From contig JANWXD010000022.1 of NCBI GenBank assembly GCA_025055455.1, forward strand, positions 1-62,633: 62,633 nt of DNA, given 5' to 3'. Source of the stretch: Bryobacteraceae bacterium (GTDB taxonomy: Bacteria > Acidobacteriota > Terriglobia > Bryobacterales > Bryobacteraceae). The translations under genes were made by a program, and so were the position numbers. Under the pieces are notes generated by a model, which searched no databases, was not told the origin of the DNA, and saw only the letters and a program-made list of their open reading frames with translations. This document shows positions 17,916 to 25,837 of the stretch, in pieces; positions within the stretch are counted from its first letter, which is position 1; each line of letters opens with the position of its first letter.

Positions 17916-18769
17916 AGCTCTTGCGATTCTCCTTCCGCGGCCAGACGCACGCCGGACTGCTGTGGGACGCAGGCGTCGCCCCAGTGGCCGAGATGAACGC
18001 GCGCTACGGGCTGGACATTCCGGACGACGTGTTGGAGATCATCCGGACCGGAACGGTGGAGGCATTGAAACAAGCCGGGCCGGTCGAGACCATCCCGCTC
18101 GAAGAGGTGCGATTGCTCCTGCCCTACGAGGCGCCGCCGAAAATCTGGTGTATCGGTCTGAATTACCGCTCCCACGCCGAGGACCTGGGAGTGGAGCCGC
18201 CCGAGGAGCCCGGCAGCTTCATGAAGCCGGCCTCGTGCCTGTTTCCACCGGGAGGCGACATCGTTCTGCCGCCACCGGAGATTTCGAGCGACGTGGACGC
18301 CGAAGGCGAGCTGGGCGTCATCATCGGCCGCCGGTGCCGCTACGTGCCGGCCGAGCATGTCCGCGAGGTAATCTTCGGCTACACCACCACGCTCGACCTG
18401 ACTGCTCTCGACGTGCTCCGTCGCAACCCACGGTATCTGGCGCGGGCCAAGAGCATCGACACCTTCTTCAGCTTCGGACCGGTTATCGTCACGGCCGACG
18501 AGATTGCCGACGTGGGCGCGCTCGAAGTGATGACCGAACACAACGGCGCCGTATGGTCCCGAGACTTCGTGCGCAATATGCGCCATTCGCCCTTCGAGCT
18601 GGTGCGGTTCCACAGCGACTACTTCACGCTGGAACCCGGAGACTTGATCTCCACCGGCTGTCCGAAGGGCGCCCGGATCCGGGCCGGCGACCGGGTGCGG
18701 GCTCGGATCGAGGGCATCGGGGTCCTGGAGGCGGCGGTGGTGCAAGGCCGGCGGGAGCCTCTGTATTGA
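17912..18769 (+). CDS. Fumarylacetoacetate hydrolase (FAH) family protein
   Basis: Metal-dependent hydrolase or decarboxylase of the FAH fold (2-hydroxyhepta-2,4-diene-1,7-dioate isomerase, acylpyruvase and related). The 285-residue product contains the substrate-entry stretch KIWCIGLNYRSHAEDLG, the metal ligands in SSDVDAEGELGVIIGRRCR (two Glu and an Asp-containing turn) and the C-terminal LEPGDLISTGCPKGARI. Coupled to hom by ATGA overlap. The precise substrate is not determinable; the family includes enzymes on aromatic-acid degradation products. Confidence 0.92.
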   Translation: MKLLRFSFRGQTHAGLLWDAGVAPVAEMNARYGLDIPDDVLEIIRTGTVEALKQAGPVETIPLEEVRLLLPYEAPPKIWCIGLNYRSHAEDLGVEPPEEPGSFMKPASCLFPPGGDIVLPPPEISSDVDAEGELGVIIGRRCRYVPAEHVREVIFGYTTTLDLTALDVLRRNPRYLARAKSIDTFFSFGPVIVTADEIADVGALEVMTEHNGAVWSRDFVRNMRHSPFELVRFHSDYFTLEPGDLISTGCPKGARIRAGDRVRARIEGIGVLEAAVVQGRREPLY

Positions 18770-18778
18770 GCCCCATGA

Positions 18779-18784
18779 TACACT
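18779..18784 (+). promoter_or_regulatory. Extended -10 TGaTACACT before the 119-residue unknown
   Basis: TACACT with an upstream TG lies 11 bases before the ATG at 18796. No Shine-Dalgarno is present in the gap. Confidence 0.4.
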
Positions 18785-18795
18785 GAAAGTTTCGA

Positions 18796-19155
18796 ATGGT
18801 CCGGCGGGTGCTGACGGGCATCAAACGCTTCGTGCTGTGGGATTACCCTCGCGCGTGCTGGCAGTATGACCTGATGGTGGCGTTGATTTTAGCGTTCGTT
18901 TTCCTGACGCCGCGCGGTTGGTTCCGCGACCAGCCGCGGGCCGCCAGCGTGGTGATGGTCCACCAGGACGACACCAGCCGAGTCTTCTGGATCGAGGCCC
19001 AGTTCCTGGCAGGTTCGACTCCTTCCCAGCGCGCCGCCACCGCGGCCGAGCTGCTGCGTAAGCGCACCGGCAAGACCTATCAGATCCTCCGGGTGGAGCC
19101 CATCTTCGATGCGGCATCGGAGATCCAGGGCTACCTGGCGGTCGTGCGAAACTGA
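18796..19155 (+). CDS. 119-residue membrane-anchored protein of unknown function
   Basis: Short basic N-terminus (MVRRVLTGIKRFVLWDYPRA) followed by one membrane segment (YDLMVALILAFVFLTPRGWF) and an outer soluble domain of about 70 residues with strands around SVVMVHQDDTSRVFWIEAQF and a helix SQRAATAAELLRKRTG. The topology suggests a single-pass inner-membrane protein with the C-terminus outside. It is followed 34 bases later by the LolA-like gene, which suggests an envelope-related pair. I do not recognise the family. Confidence 0.7.
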   Translation: MVRRVLTGIKRFVLWDYPRACWQYDLMVALILAFVFLTPRGWFRDQPRAASVVMVHQDDTSRVFWIEAQFLAGSTPSQRAATAAELLRKRTGKTYQILRVEPIFDAASEIQGYLAVVRN

Positions 19156-19189
19156 GGGTCCCATTTCTCCGCAGCTTCGAATCGCCACT

Positions 19190-19849
19190 GTGGTGTGGAG
19201 CGCGGCCTGGTTCCTCCGCGCGGGTCCGGAAACGTCGTCCCTCGACGCGGTGTTGGCGGCGATGGACCGCGCGGCCCAATCCTTTCGCGACGTCACCGCC
19301 GCCGTCGAACGTGTGGATTACACGGCCGTGATCCAGGACACGAGCTCGGAAACCGGCGCTATGCGTATGGTGCGACGCGGCCGGGAGGTTCGTCTGCGCT
19401 TGGATTTCGGCGAGCCGGACGTGCGCACCGTGGTGCTGGCTGGCCGCCGGGCCGAGATCTACTACCCCAAGATCCAGACGGTGCAGGTCTATGACTTGAG
19501 CAAGCAACGAGAGTTAGTCGACCAGTTCTTGCTGCTCGGCTTCGGCACTCCCGGCTCGGAGCTCAAGAAACGCTATACCGTGCGCCTGCTGGCTCGGGAA
19601 GCGGTCGGAGGCGCGGCAGCCTGGCGGCTCGAACTGACGCCGAAGTCCGCCAAGGCTCGCGAGCACGTGATCAAGATCGAAATGTGGGTGTCACTGGAAG
19701 GACATCCGGTGCGCCACAAGTTTTTTAAACCATCGGGAGACTATACCGTCATCACCTATTCAAACCTTCGCATTAACACAGGGGTGAGTGAAGCCTCTCT
19801 GCAACTGGCCTTGCCCCCCGGGGTCAAGCGCGAATACCCACAAAAGTAG
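19190..19849 (+). CDS. LolA-like outer-membrane lipoprotein-sorting protein
   Basis: Exported beta-rich protein resembling LolA/LolB carriers: after a short signal it has SLDAVLAAMDRAAQSFRDVTAAVERVDYTA, then strands MRMVRRGREVRLRLDFGEP, VVLAGRRAEIYYPKIQTVQVYDL, AAWRLELTPKSA and IKIEMWVSLEGHPVRHKFFKPSGDYTVITYSNL, the pattern of the unclosed barrel that binds acyl chains. The start is uncertain: GTG at 19190 (or 19193) gives a short signal; an ATG at 19109 overlaps the previous gene by 47 bases; GAGGG lies just before an ATT at 19163. Role in lipoprotein transport is inferred from fold only. Confidence 0.72.
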   Translation: MVWSAAWFLRAGPETSSLDAVLAAMDRAAQSFRDVTAAVERVDYTAVIQDTSSETGAMRMVRRGREVRLRLDFGEPDVRTVVLAGRRAEIYYPKIQTVQVYDLSKQRELVDQFLLLGFGTPGSELKKRYTVRLLAREAVGGAAAWRLELTPKSAKAREHVIKIEMWVSLEGHPVRHKFFKPSGDYTVITYSNLRINTGVSEASLQLALPPGVKREYPQK

Positions 19850-19881
19850 ACCGAGGCTGGTCGTCCCCCAAACGGCAAGAC

Positions 19882-20973
19882 ATGAAAGCGAGACTTGCAT
19901 TCCTGGACTGGGCGCGGGGCCTGGCGGCGGTGATCATGCTGCAAGGCCATGTGTTTCACTCCTTTACACGCCCTGAACTGCGCGGCGAACTGCCGTACGT
20001 GTTCTCGCAGTTCGTCGGCGGCATGCCCCCGGCCATCTTCTTGTTTCTGACGGGGGTGACGCTGGCGTTCCTGATGGAAAGCCGGCAACGGCAGGGCGAG
20101 CCGGTGGGTCGGCGCATGGTTGCAGCGTGGCGGCGGGCTGGCTACCTGCTCGTGCTGGCGTTCGCTTTTCGTCTGCAAATGTGGGCCTTTGCCTGGCCGC
20201 ACAGCCCCTGGACCGACCTGCTGCGGGTGGACATCCTGAATTGCATGGGCGTGACGCTGGCGGTGCTGGCGCCCATGGCCGCGCTGTCGCCGTCGGGCCG
20301 CGCGATGGCAGCGGCAGCGGCCGGTTTTGCCATTGCGGCCGCCTCTCCGCTCGTTTCACACGCGAGCTGGAGCGGGCTGCCGGCGCCGTTACGAGCTTAT
20401 TGGGTTCCTGATCCCCAAAGTTTCAGCTTGTTCCCGTGGGCCGCCTTTGCGGCTTTCGGTTTGAGCGCGGGAACCCTGATCCGGCTGGGGGGTCCTCAGG
20501 CGGCCCGCAGGTGGGCTCCGCACACGGCGGTGACCGGTCTCGCCCTCATCGTCGGGGGGCGCATGCTGGCCGATCTTCCCTTCTCGCCCTACCCGCGTTC
20601 GGATTTCTGGCTGGACAGTCCGCTGCTGGTTGGGATCAAGCTCGGAGTCATCCTGCTCGTGCTTGCAGGCGCGTATTGGTGGACCGAACACCGCGGCGCC
20701 CGCTGGAGCTGGGTCCAACAGCTGGGAACCACTTCGCTGCTGGTGTATTGGGTGCACACCGAACTGGTCTATGGGCGCTGGCTGTACTTCTGGAAAAACG
20801 CCCTCACACTCACCCAAGCGGCGTGCGCGGCCGCGGCGGTGATCGCAGCCATGCTCGTACTTTCCATCTTGAAAACGCAGTGGCGGCAGCTACGAGTTTG
20901 GAGGTTGCGCTCCGGTTCCGCGCCTGCGATGGCGATCGAGACGCTCGGACGCCGGGCCGCGCTCGAGCCCTGA
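19882..20973 (+). CDS. Multi-span membrane protein of the HGSNAT/DUF1624 acyltransferase type
   Basis: A 363-residue protein with about ten membrane segments. The N-terminus RLAFLDWARGLAAVIMLQGHVFHSF has the RxxxLDxxRG...H arrangement of heparan-alpha-glucosaminide N-acetyltransferase-like (DUF1624) and acyltransferase-3 proteins, where the His in the first helix is thought to take part in transmembrane acetyl transfer; FLTGVTLAFLMESR and TSLLVYWVHTELVYG also fit. It may acylate a cell-envelope glycan. No Shine-Dalgarno is clear before the ATG. It converges on the pentapeptide gene with only three bases between stops. Confidence 0.8.
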   Translation: MKARLAFLDWARGLAAVIMLQGHVFHSFTRPELRGELPYVFSQFVGGMPPAIFLFLTGVTLAFLMESRQRQGEPVGRRMVAAWRRAGYLLVLAFAFRLQMWAFAWPHSPWTDLLRVDILNCMGVTLAVLAPMAALSPSGRAMAAAAAGFAIAAASPLVSHASWSGLPAPLRAYWVPDPQSFSLFPWAAFAAFGLSAGTLIRLGGPQAARRWAPHTAVTGLALIVGGRMLADLPFSPYPRSDFWLDSPLLVGIKLGVILLVLAGAYWWTEHRGARWSWVQQLGTTSLLVYWVHTELVYGRWLYFWKNALTLTQAACAAAAVIAAMLVLSILKTQWRQLRVWRLRSGSAPAMAIETLGRRAALEP

Positions 20974-20976
20974 GCG

Positions 20977-21921
20977 TCAGTTTGCGGCCGGCCGCTCCGC
21001 GCCGGAGTTCCGCACGTACGGGCCGCGCTTTCCGTTGGGCAACACCGTTTCAGCCGAGGTGCGGGCGTGCAGAAGCTGGCTGGCGCTGAGGCCGCGGGCG
21101 TTGAACAGGTCGGCCCCACTGAAGTCGGCGGCGAACAGCTCCGCCTCGTCGAAGCGGGCTCCCCGCAACCGGGCTCGGGCAAAGCTAGCGCTCTTCAGCG
21201 TGGCGCCGGTAAAATCGCATCCCTCCAAGTTGGCGCTATAGAACTCCGAGCGCGACAGGTCGGCGCTGTGGAACCGGGCCCGCGGCATCTCCGCGTTTCG
21301 AAAGTTGCACCCCCAAAACGACGCACCGGACAAGGCGGCCCCCTCGAGCTTCGCCCGGACGAACCGGCTGAATCGGACGACAGCACCGTAGAAGACCGCG
21401 GCGCTCAGATCGGCCCCTGAAAAGTCGCACTCGGAGATCTTCGCTTGATGAAAACCGGCGCCGGCCAGCCGCGCCTGGGAGGCCTCGCAGCGGGCCAGGA
21501 CCGCATCGGGGAACCGGGCTTGACGAAGGTCGGCGTCGCGGAAGGTGGTGTCGCTGAGTTTCGCCTCGCACAGCGTGATGCTCGGCGCCGAGCAACCGTC
21601 CAAGTTGACTCTCTCCAGCACGGCGCGGGATAGATCCGCGGCGGCCAGAAGGGCCTCGCGCAGATCGGCCTCGTGCAATTCGGCCTCTTCCAAGTTGGCC
21701 GCGGAAAAATCTGCCTGTCGGAAGCGGCAGCAGCGCAAGACTGCCTTGCGCAGGTTTCGGCGGGCAAGGGGCGCTCCATTGAGGGCCACCCCGGAAAAAT
21801 CCGCGCGCTCCCCTTCCGGGTGGCCACTCAACCACGCCGCATGCAGCGCCAGGACTTCGGCCAACGGGGAGCACAGCGCGGTTTCGGGACTCCGCCCCTC
21901 AGCCGGATCGCCCGAGGTCAT
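20977..21921 (-). CDS. Pentapeptide-repeat protein
   Basis: A 314-residue protein of which most (about residues 40-285) consists of A(D/N)LXX-type pentapeptide repeats (for example ADFSAANLEEAELHEADLRE, ADLSRAVLER, ADLSAAVFYG), which fold into a right-handed quadrilateral beta helix. Unlike the DNA-mimic Qnr/MfpA proteins it has many Arg/Glu substitutions and no clear loop insertions. The ATG at 21921 has no good ribosome-binding site. The role is unknown; no gyrase or toxin gene is adjacent. Confidence 0.88.
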   Translation of the reverse strand: MTSGDPAEGRSPETALCSPLAEVLALHAAWLSGHPEGERADFSGVALNGAPLARRNLRKAVLRCCRFRQADFSAANLEEAELHEADLREALLAAADLSRAVLERVNLDGCSAPSITLCEAKLSDTTFRDADLRQARFPDAVLARCEASQARLAGAGFHQAKISECDFSGADLSAAVFYGAVVRFSRFVRAKLEGAALSGASFWGCNFRNAEMPRARFHSADLSRSEFYSANLEGCDFTGATLKSASFARARLRGARFDEAELFAADFSGADLFNARGLSASQLLHARTSAETVLPNGKRGPYVRNSGAERPAAN

Positions 21922-21986
21922 TCGCTTTGATCCATCGGCCCTTCGGAACGGAAGCTTTACTTCCGCGGCGAAGCCGACCGCTGGGC

Positions 21987-24362
21987 TCAGCGCATGGTCC
22001 CGTCCGGTGAGGTCGGCGCGGTCGCTTGTGCGGAAACGATCTCCAGCCGCAGAGGGGATAGTGGTCCGCTGAGCCGGAGCTGTTCCCGGCCGCGCACCAA
22101 CGCCACCACGAGCCGACCCTCGCGATCTGTCTCCCCCTGACCGAGCCATATTTCCGGAGGCGCCGCCAAACGAAGGCAGGTCAGCTTCAGGTGAGGCTTG
22201 CCGCGCCTCCAGGCGAAGTCGTAACAGCCGGAGGCCGTTCGAAAGTAGGCTTCCGCGGTCAGCTCGAGCTCCTGGGCTTGGAAGGAGCCCGTCGCCACGA
22301 GGTTGGACAACAGCTCTGGTCCAACACCGGAAGTGCGCAGCAGGCCATCCCCTTCCAGGATGGCGCTGTGCCAGCGCACGCCCTGGAATCGCCCACCGAC
22401 TTCCAAGGAGGGCCGGGGAGGGCTCAACCCAGCACGCAGATAGCCCTCGAATTTCCCCTGTTCGACGTGCGCGCTCAAGGATGTGATTTCCACCCGGTCG
22501 CCGTCCCAGAAGGCGCGTGCCCGCACATTCTGGAACTCAGCCCCCGCGAGGCGCAATGAGCCCACTTCGATCTCGGCGGTAGCGCGCCAGGGGCGCAACC
22601 AAGGCGGCAGGCGCTCGCGAGTCAGCCGCAAGGCGCGCGCTAACAGTCCCCGCGGTTGGGGAAACAGAGGCGCTAAGAAGCGCTCGAGTTCGGCTCCGGT
22701 GAGCTCTCCGAAGCGAGCGCGGAAATGGTGGGGGCGGGGGCGGTCGGGCTGAAAACTGTAGCTGCCGTGGATTTCCTGTTCGCCGAGGCGCGCCCGGGCG
22801 CGTTCCAGCCGCACGGCCCCATGGCCAATCACGATCCGTCCCGTCAGTTCTTCAATGGGAGAGGCGAGAGCGGGAAGGCTCATGCGGGCGTCCTTGAGCT
22901 CCATGGTTCCGCTCCAGACGGCGGCGTTACCAGGATCGCGACGTCGATGCAGTGTCCCCGACCACGTCCCTTGCTCGATCCGTGACAGCAAAGGCAATTG
23001 GGCCAGAGCCGCCAACGGGCTGGGTGGCGCCAGCGACTGAGCCACGCTGAGTCCACTGGCGGTGATTCGCAAATCGGTACCGAAGCCGGGCAACATGACC
23101 GTGCCTTGAATCACGGCGGTTTGCCCAGGGCCGGCCCGGAGGGTGGAGGGAAGGATTTGAAATGTCGCCTGGTTCAGGGTGAGCTCGAGCTGCGGAGCCG
23201 TCATTACGAGGCCTCCGTCGCCCGTCCAACGGCCTCCCTCCAGAAGCAAGCGGCCCTGCCATCCGATTTCGGGCGAGTAGCCCACAGCTCCCGCCAGGCG
23301 GCCCTCCACTTTGAGCTCTCCGACGGCGGCGCCGGCGCGCCGGGCGATGGAGATGAGCGGACCGACCTCCAATCCCTCCGCCGAGGCGACCAGGGCCCAG
23401 CGTGGCCGTCGCAGATAGTTGGACAAGCGCCAGCGAACCGAGACCGCGCCGGCAAGTCGAGAGCTTGCCTCGAGCTCCACACGCTGGGTTTCGGTATCGA
23501 GCCGCCCGGTGAGCGTCAGCGGGATCGCCTCCGCGTACGGGGGCATCGCATCCCACCAGTGAAGGTCATCCACGGTCGCCTTGCCGCGGAACTCCAACTG
23601 CGTGAGCGAACCCGACGCCCAGAGGTTCGCCGTAACGTGACCGTGCCATCCGGAGTCGTAGCCGTACAGCAGGAAAGAGATTTCCGCGAGTTCGCTGCGA
23701 TCCACTCGCAGACTGAGCTGCAGCGGAGCGCCCGGGCGACTTAGGGGCCGCCAGACGCTCTCCCCAGTGATGCGGCCAAATCCGTGGCTCGGACGGTCGG
23801 TCCGCGAGGGCACGCCGTCGAACTGCAACCGAAAGGCGTTTGCCGGTCCGAGCGGCTCGAGGGTGACGGCGGCGTCGGAGAAACGATAGACGGATTTCAC
23901 GTCGCCGAACTTGAGATAGATCCTGGCGCGGCCGACGGAGATCTTGGGAAGCTTGGCGGCGACCGCCCGAGCCAGCAGATCCTGAAAATTCCACTGGCCG
24001 GTTCGGGTCTTCACCAGATTGACACTCGGTTCGGTGAGCCGAAGTCCGGCGAGTTGGGGGCGGCGCGCCCACAGCGCGCGCAGACGGATGTCGGCCCGCA
24101 GCGCCGGCACGTAGGCGAGCGGTTCGAGGCCCGCTTCGGGGATGTCGTGAATGACGACGTTCTCGAGGATGAACCCCGGGCCCGGAAAGAGGCGGAAGCG
24201 CGTTTGGCCCACTTCGACCCGTCGTCCGAGCGCGGCCTCGAGGGAGCTGCGAATCCGTTCGCCGTAACGGCCGGCGTCGAAATAGGGCGCAAGCACGAGG
24301 GCCGCAGCGATCAGGAGCGCCGCCGACACGCCCCAAGGCCACAAGCTGCGGCGGACCTTCAT
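21987..24362 (-). CDS. AsmA-like inner-membrane protein
   Basis: A 791-residue protein anchored by one N-terminal helix (LWPWGVSAALLIAAALVLAP) followed by ALGRRVEVGQTRFRLFPGPGFILENVVIHD, the signature of the AsmA N-terminal domain, then long repeating beta strands and an AsmA-like C-terminal region (TAEIEVGSLRLAGAEFQNVR). AsmA-like/TamB proteins are thought to form bridge-like lipid conduits between inner and outer membrane; the role here is inferred from that. Its ATG overlaps the stop of the MocA-like gene (ATGA), making it the last gene of the xdhC-mocA-asmA operon. Confidence 0.87.
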   Translation of the reverse strand: MKVRRSLWPWGVSAALLIAAALVLAPYFDAGRYGERIRSSLEAALGRRVEVGQTRFRLFPGPGFILENVVIHDIPEAGLEPLAYVPALRADIRLRALWARRPQLAGLRLTEPSVNLVKTRTGQWNFQDLLARAVAAKLPKISVGRARIYLKFGDVKSVYRFSDAAVTLEPLGPANAFRLQFDGVPSRTDRPSHGFGRITGESVWRPLSRPGAPLQLSLRVDRSELAEISFLLYGYDSGWHGHVTANLWASGSLTQLEFRGKATVDDLHWWDAMPPYAEAIPLTLTGRLDTETQRVELEASSRLAGAVSVRWRLSNYLRRPRWALVASAEGLEVGPLISIARRAGAAVGELKVEGRLAGAVGYSPEIGWQGRLLLEGGRWTGDGGLVMTAPQLELTLNQATFQILPSTLRAGPGQTAVIQGTVMLPGFGTDLRITASGLSVAQSLAPPSPLAALAQLPLLSRIEQGTWSGTLHRRRDPGNAAVWSGTMELKDARMSLPALASPIEELTGRIVIGHGAVRLERARARLGEQEIHGSYSFQPDRPRPHHFRARFGELTGAELERFLAPLFPQPRGLLARALRLTRERLPPWLRPWRATAEIEVGSLRLAGAEFQNVRARAFWDGDRVEITSLSAHVEQGKFEGYLRAGLSPPRPSLEVGGRFQGVRWHSAILEGDGLLRTSGVGPELLSNLVATGSFQAQELELTAEAYFRTASGCYDFAWRRGKPHLKLTCLRLAAPPEIWLGQGETDREGRLVVALVRGREQLRLSGPLSPLRLEIVSAQATAPTSPDGTMR

Positions 24363-24961
24363 AGCGCCCCGAAACGAAGCTTGAGCCGCTCGTAAGCGGG
24401 CAGATCGTCGGCATCTTCCAAAATGCCTGGGTCCTCGACGTCCACGTAGACCGTTTCCTCGCGATGGCGGCGGATGACCTCGCGGGCCTGAGCCTCCGGC
24501 GGCAGAGAAAGAAACTCCGGAAAGAGTTCTCGCGCACAAGCGACGGGGTGGCCGCGACGGCCCTCACATCGAGGGATGACCAGGAGCTCCCCCAGCCTGC
24601 GCCGCGCGAAGCGCTCCGCCAACCGTGCGATGGTGGCGGGCTGGATGGCGGGATAGTCGACGGGGGTGAACAGCACGCCGTCGCAGTCTGCCGGCACAGC
24701 GCGCAAGCCGCATTGCAGCGAACTGAGCTGCCCCAGGCGGTACTCATGGTTTCGCACGAACCGGGCTTCCGAGGCCCTGCGGCTCTGCGTCTGGATGCGT
24801 TCGGCGTCGTGACCTGTCACGACCACCACCGGGCAGCACCAGGGCTCGAAGGCGGCGATCAAACGATCCAGGAAGGTTTCGCCCGCGAGTGGAAGGAGAG
24901 CCTTGGGCGCACCCATGCGCCGGGATTCGCCCGCGGCGAGGATCAATGCGGCCAGCTTCAC
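24359..24961 (-). CDS. MocA/MobA-like nucleotidyltransferase (molybdenum cofactor cytidylyltransferase type)
   Basis: 200-residue NTP transferase. It has the nucleotide-binding N-terminus AALILAAGESRRMGAPKALL with the LAAGxSxRMGxxK signature, a TPVDYPAIQPATI metal/substrate motif in place of the usual D-x-P, and the RRGHPV motif that distinguishes MocA/CoxC-like enzymes. MocA links CTP to Mo-molybdopterin for xanthine-dehydrogenase-family enzymes. The gene overlaps xdhC by ATGA, which supports the molybdenum role. No molybdoenzyme subunit is in the window. Confidence 0.87.
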   Translation of the reverse strand: MKLAALILAAGESRRMGAPKALLPLAGETFLDRLIAAFEPWCCPVVVVTGHDAERIQTQSRRASEARFVRNHEYRLGQLSSLQCGLRAVPADCDGVLFTPVDYPAIQPATIARLAERFARRRLGELLVIPRCEGRRGHPVACARELFPEFLSLPPEAQAREVIRRHREETVYVDVEDPGILEDADDLPAYERLKLRFGAL

Positions 24962-25794
24962 TCGAGCAGCGCCTTGAGCCGTTCGGAAGCGAAAATCGAT
25001 TTGGACAGCTCGCGCCAGTTGGACTCGGCCTTGCGCCGCACCGCGATCATCTCCGCCACCACCGAAACGGCGATCTCCTCCGGAGACACGGCTCCGATCT
25101 CCAGACCCATTGGGGCGTAGAGGCGCTCGAAGGCGCTTTGCGGAATGCCCTCTTTTTCGAGCTCCTTGACGACGCCGATCACCTTGCGCTTGCTACCGAT
25201 CATGGCGATGTAGCGCGCGGGCGTTCCTACGGCCCAACGCAACACGCGCATGTCGTCGCGGTGTCCGCGCGTGACGATGATGAGGTAGCTGTTGTCGTCC
25301 ACTCGCAGCTGGCCGAAGACGTCTTCGTACTCCTGGGCGTAGATCTCGGTGGCTTCCGGAAACCGCTCACGGTTGGCGAAGGCCTCTCGATTATCCACGA
25401 TGATCGTAGAGAAGCCGACCAGGCTGGCGACTTTGGACAGACTCTTGGAGATGTGCCCGGCACCGAAAATGTACGCGCGGGGCGGCGGGATGACGGGTTC
25501 CACGAAGACGTCGAGGGTACCCCCGCAGATCAGACCGCTGTCGTAGGCCGCGTCCTGGTTCAGGTGAAAGGTCAGATGCTTGGGCTTTTCGGTCTCCATC
25601 GCTTCGCGGGCCGCGGCCCAAACCTCGGCTTCGACGCAGCCCCCGCCGATTGTGCCTACGATCGAGCCGTCCTCGCGCACCAGCATCTTGGCGCTTTCGT
25701 AGCTGGGGATGGAGCCGCGCACTTGGACGATGGTGGCAATCGCGCACTTTTGCCCCAGCTTGCGCAGCCGGACCGCTTCTTCGTAGACGTCCAT
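24958..25794 (-). CDS. xdhC: XdhC/CoxI-family molybdenum cofactor insertion protein
   Basis: XdhC proteins bind the mature cofactor, protect it and deliver it to xanthine-dehydrogenase-type enzymes. The 278-residue product has the N-terminal XdhC/CoxI domain (CAIATIVQVRGSIPSYESAKMLV, GTIGGGCVEAEV) and the C-terminal Rossmann domain (YIFGAGHISKSLSKVASLVG, IVTRGHRDDMRVL, IAMIGSKRKV). It leads a three-gene operon with the MocA-like and AsmA-like genes. TATAAT lies 8 bases before its ATG and no Shine-Dalgarno is present. Confidence 0.92.
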   Translation of the reverse strand: MDVYEEAVRLRKLGQKCAIATIVQVRGSIPSYESAKMLVREDGSIVGTIGGGCVEAEVWAAAREAMETEKPKHLTFHLNQDAAYDSGLICGGTLDVFVEPVIPPPRAYIFGAGHISKSLSKVASLVGFSTIIVDNREAFANRERFPEATEIYAQEYEDVFGQLRVDDNSYLIIVTRGHRDDMRVLRWAVGTPARYIAMIGSKRKVIGVVKELEKEGIPQSAFERLYAPMGLEIGAVSPEEIAVSVVAEMIAVRRKAESNWRELSKSIFASERLKALLE

Positions 25795-25802
25795 CCGCTC
25801 GA

Positions 25803-25808
25803 ATTATA
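25803..25808 (-). promoter_or_regulatory. -10 element TATAAT for the xdhC operon
   Basis: A consensus TATAAT on the reverse strand, followed by TCGAGCGG and the xdhC ATG at 25794. The 8-base gap places the transcription start at or within two bases of the start codon, so a leaderless message is predicted. Confidence 0.55.
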
Positions 25809-25837
25809 CCGTGCGAAGGACGCCGGCCCCGCCCTGC

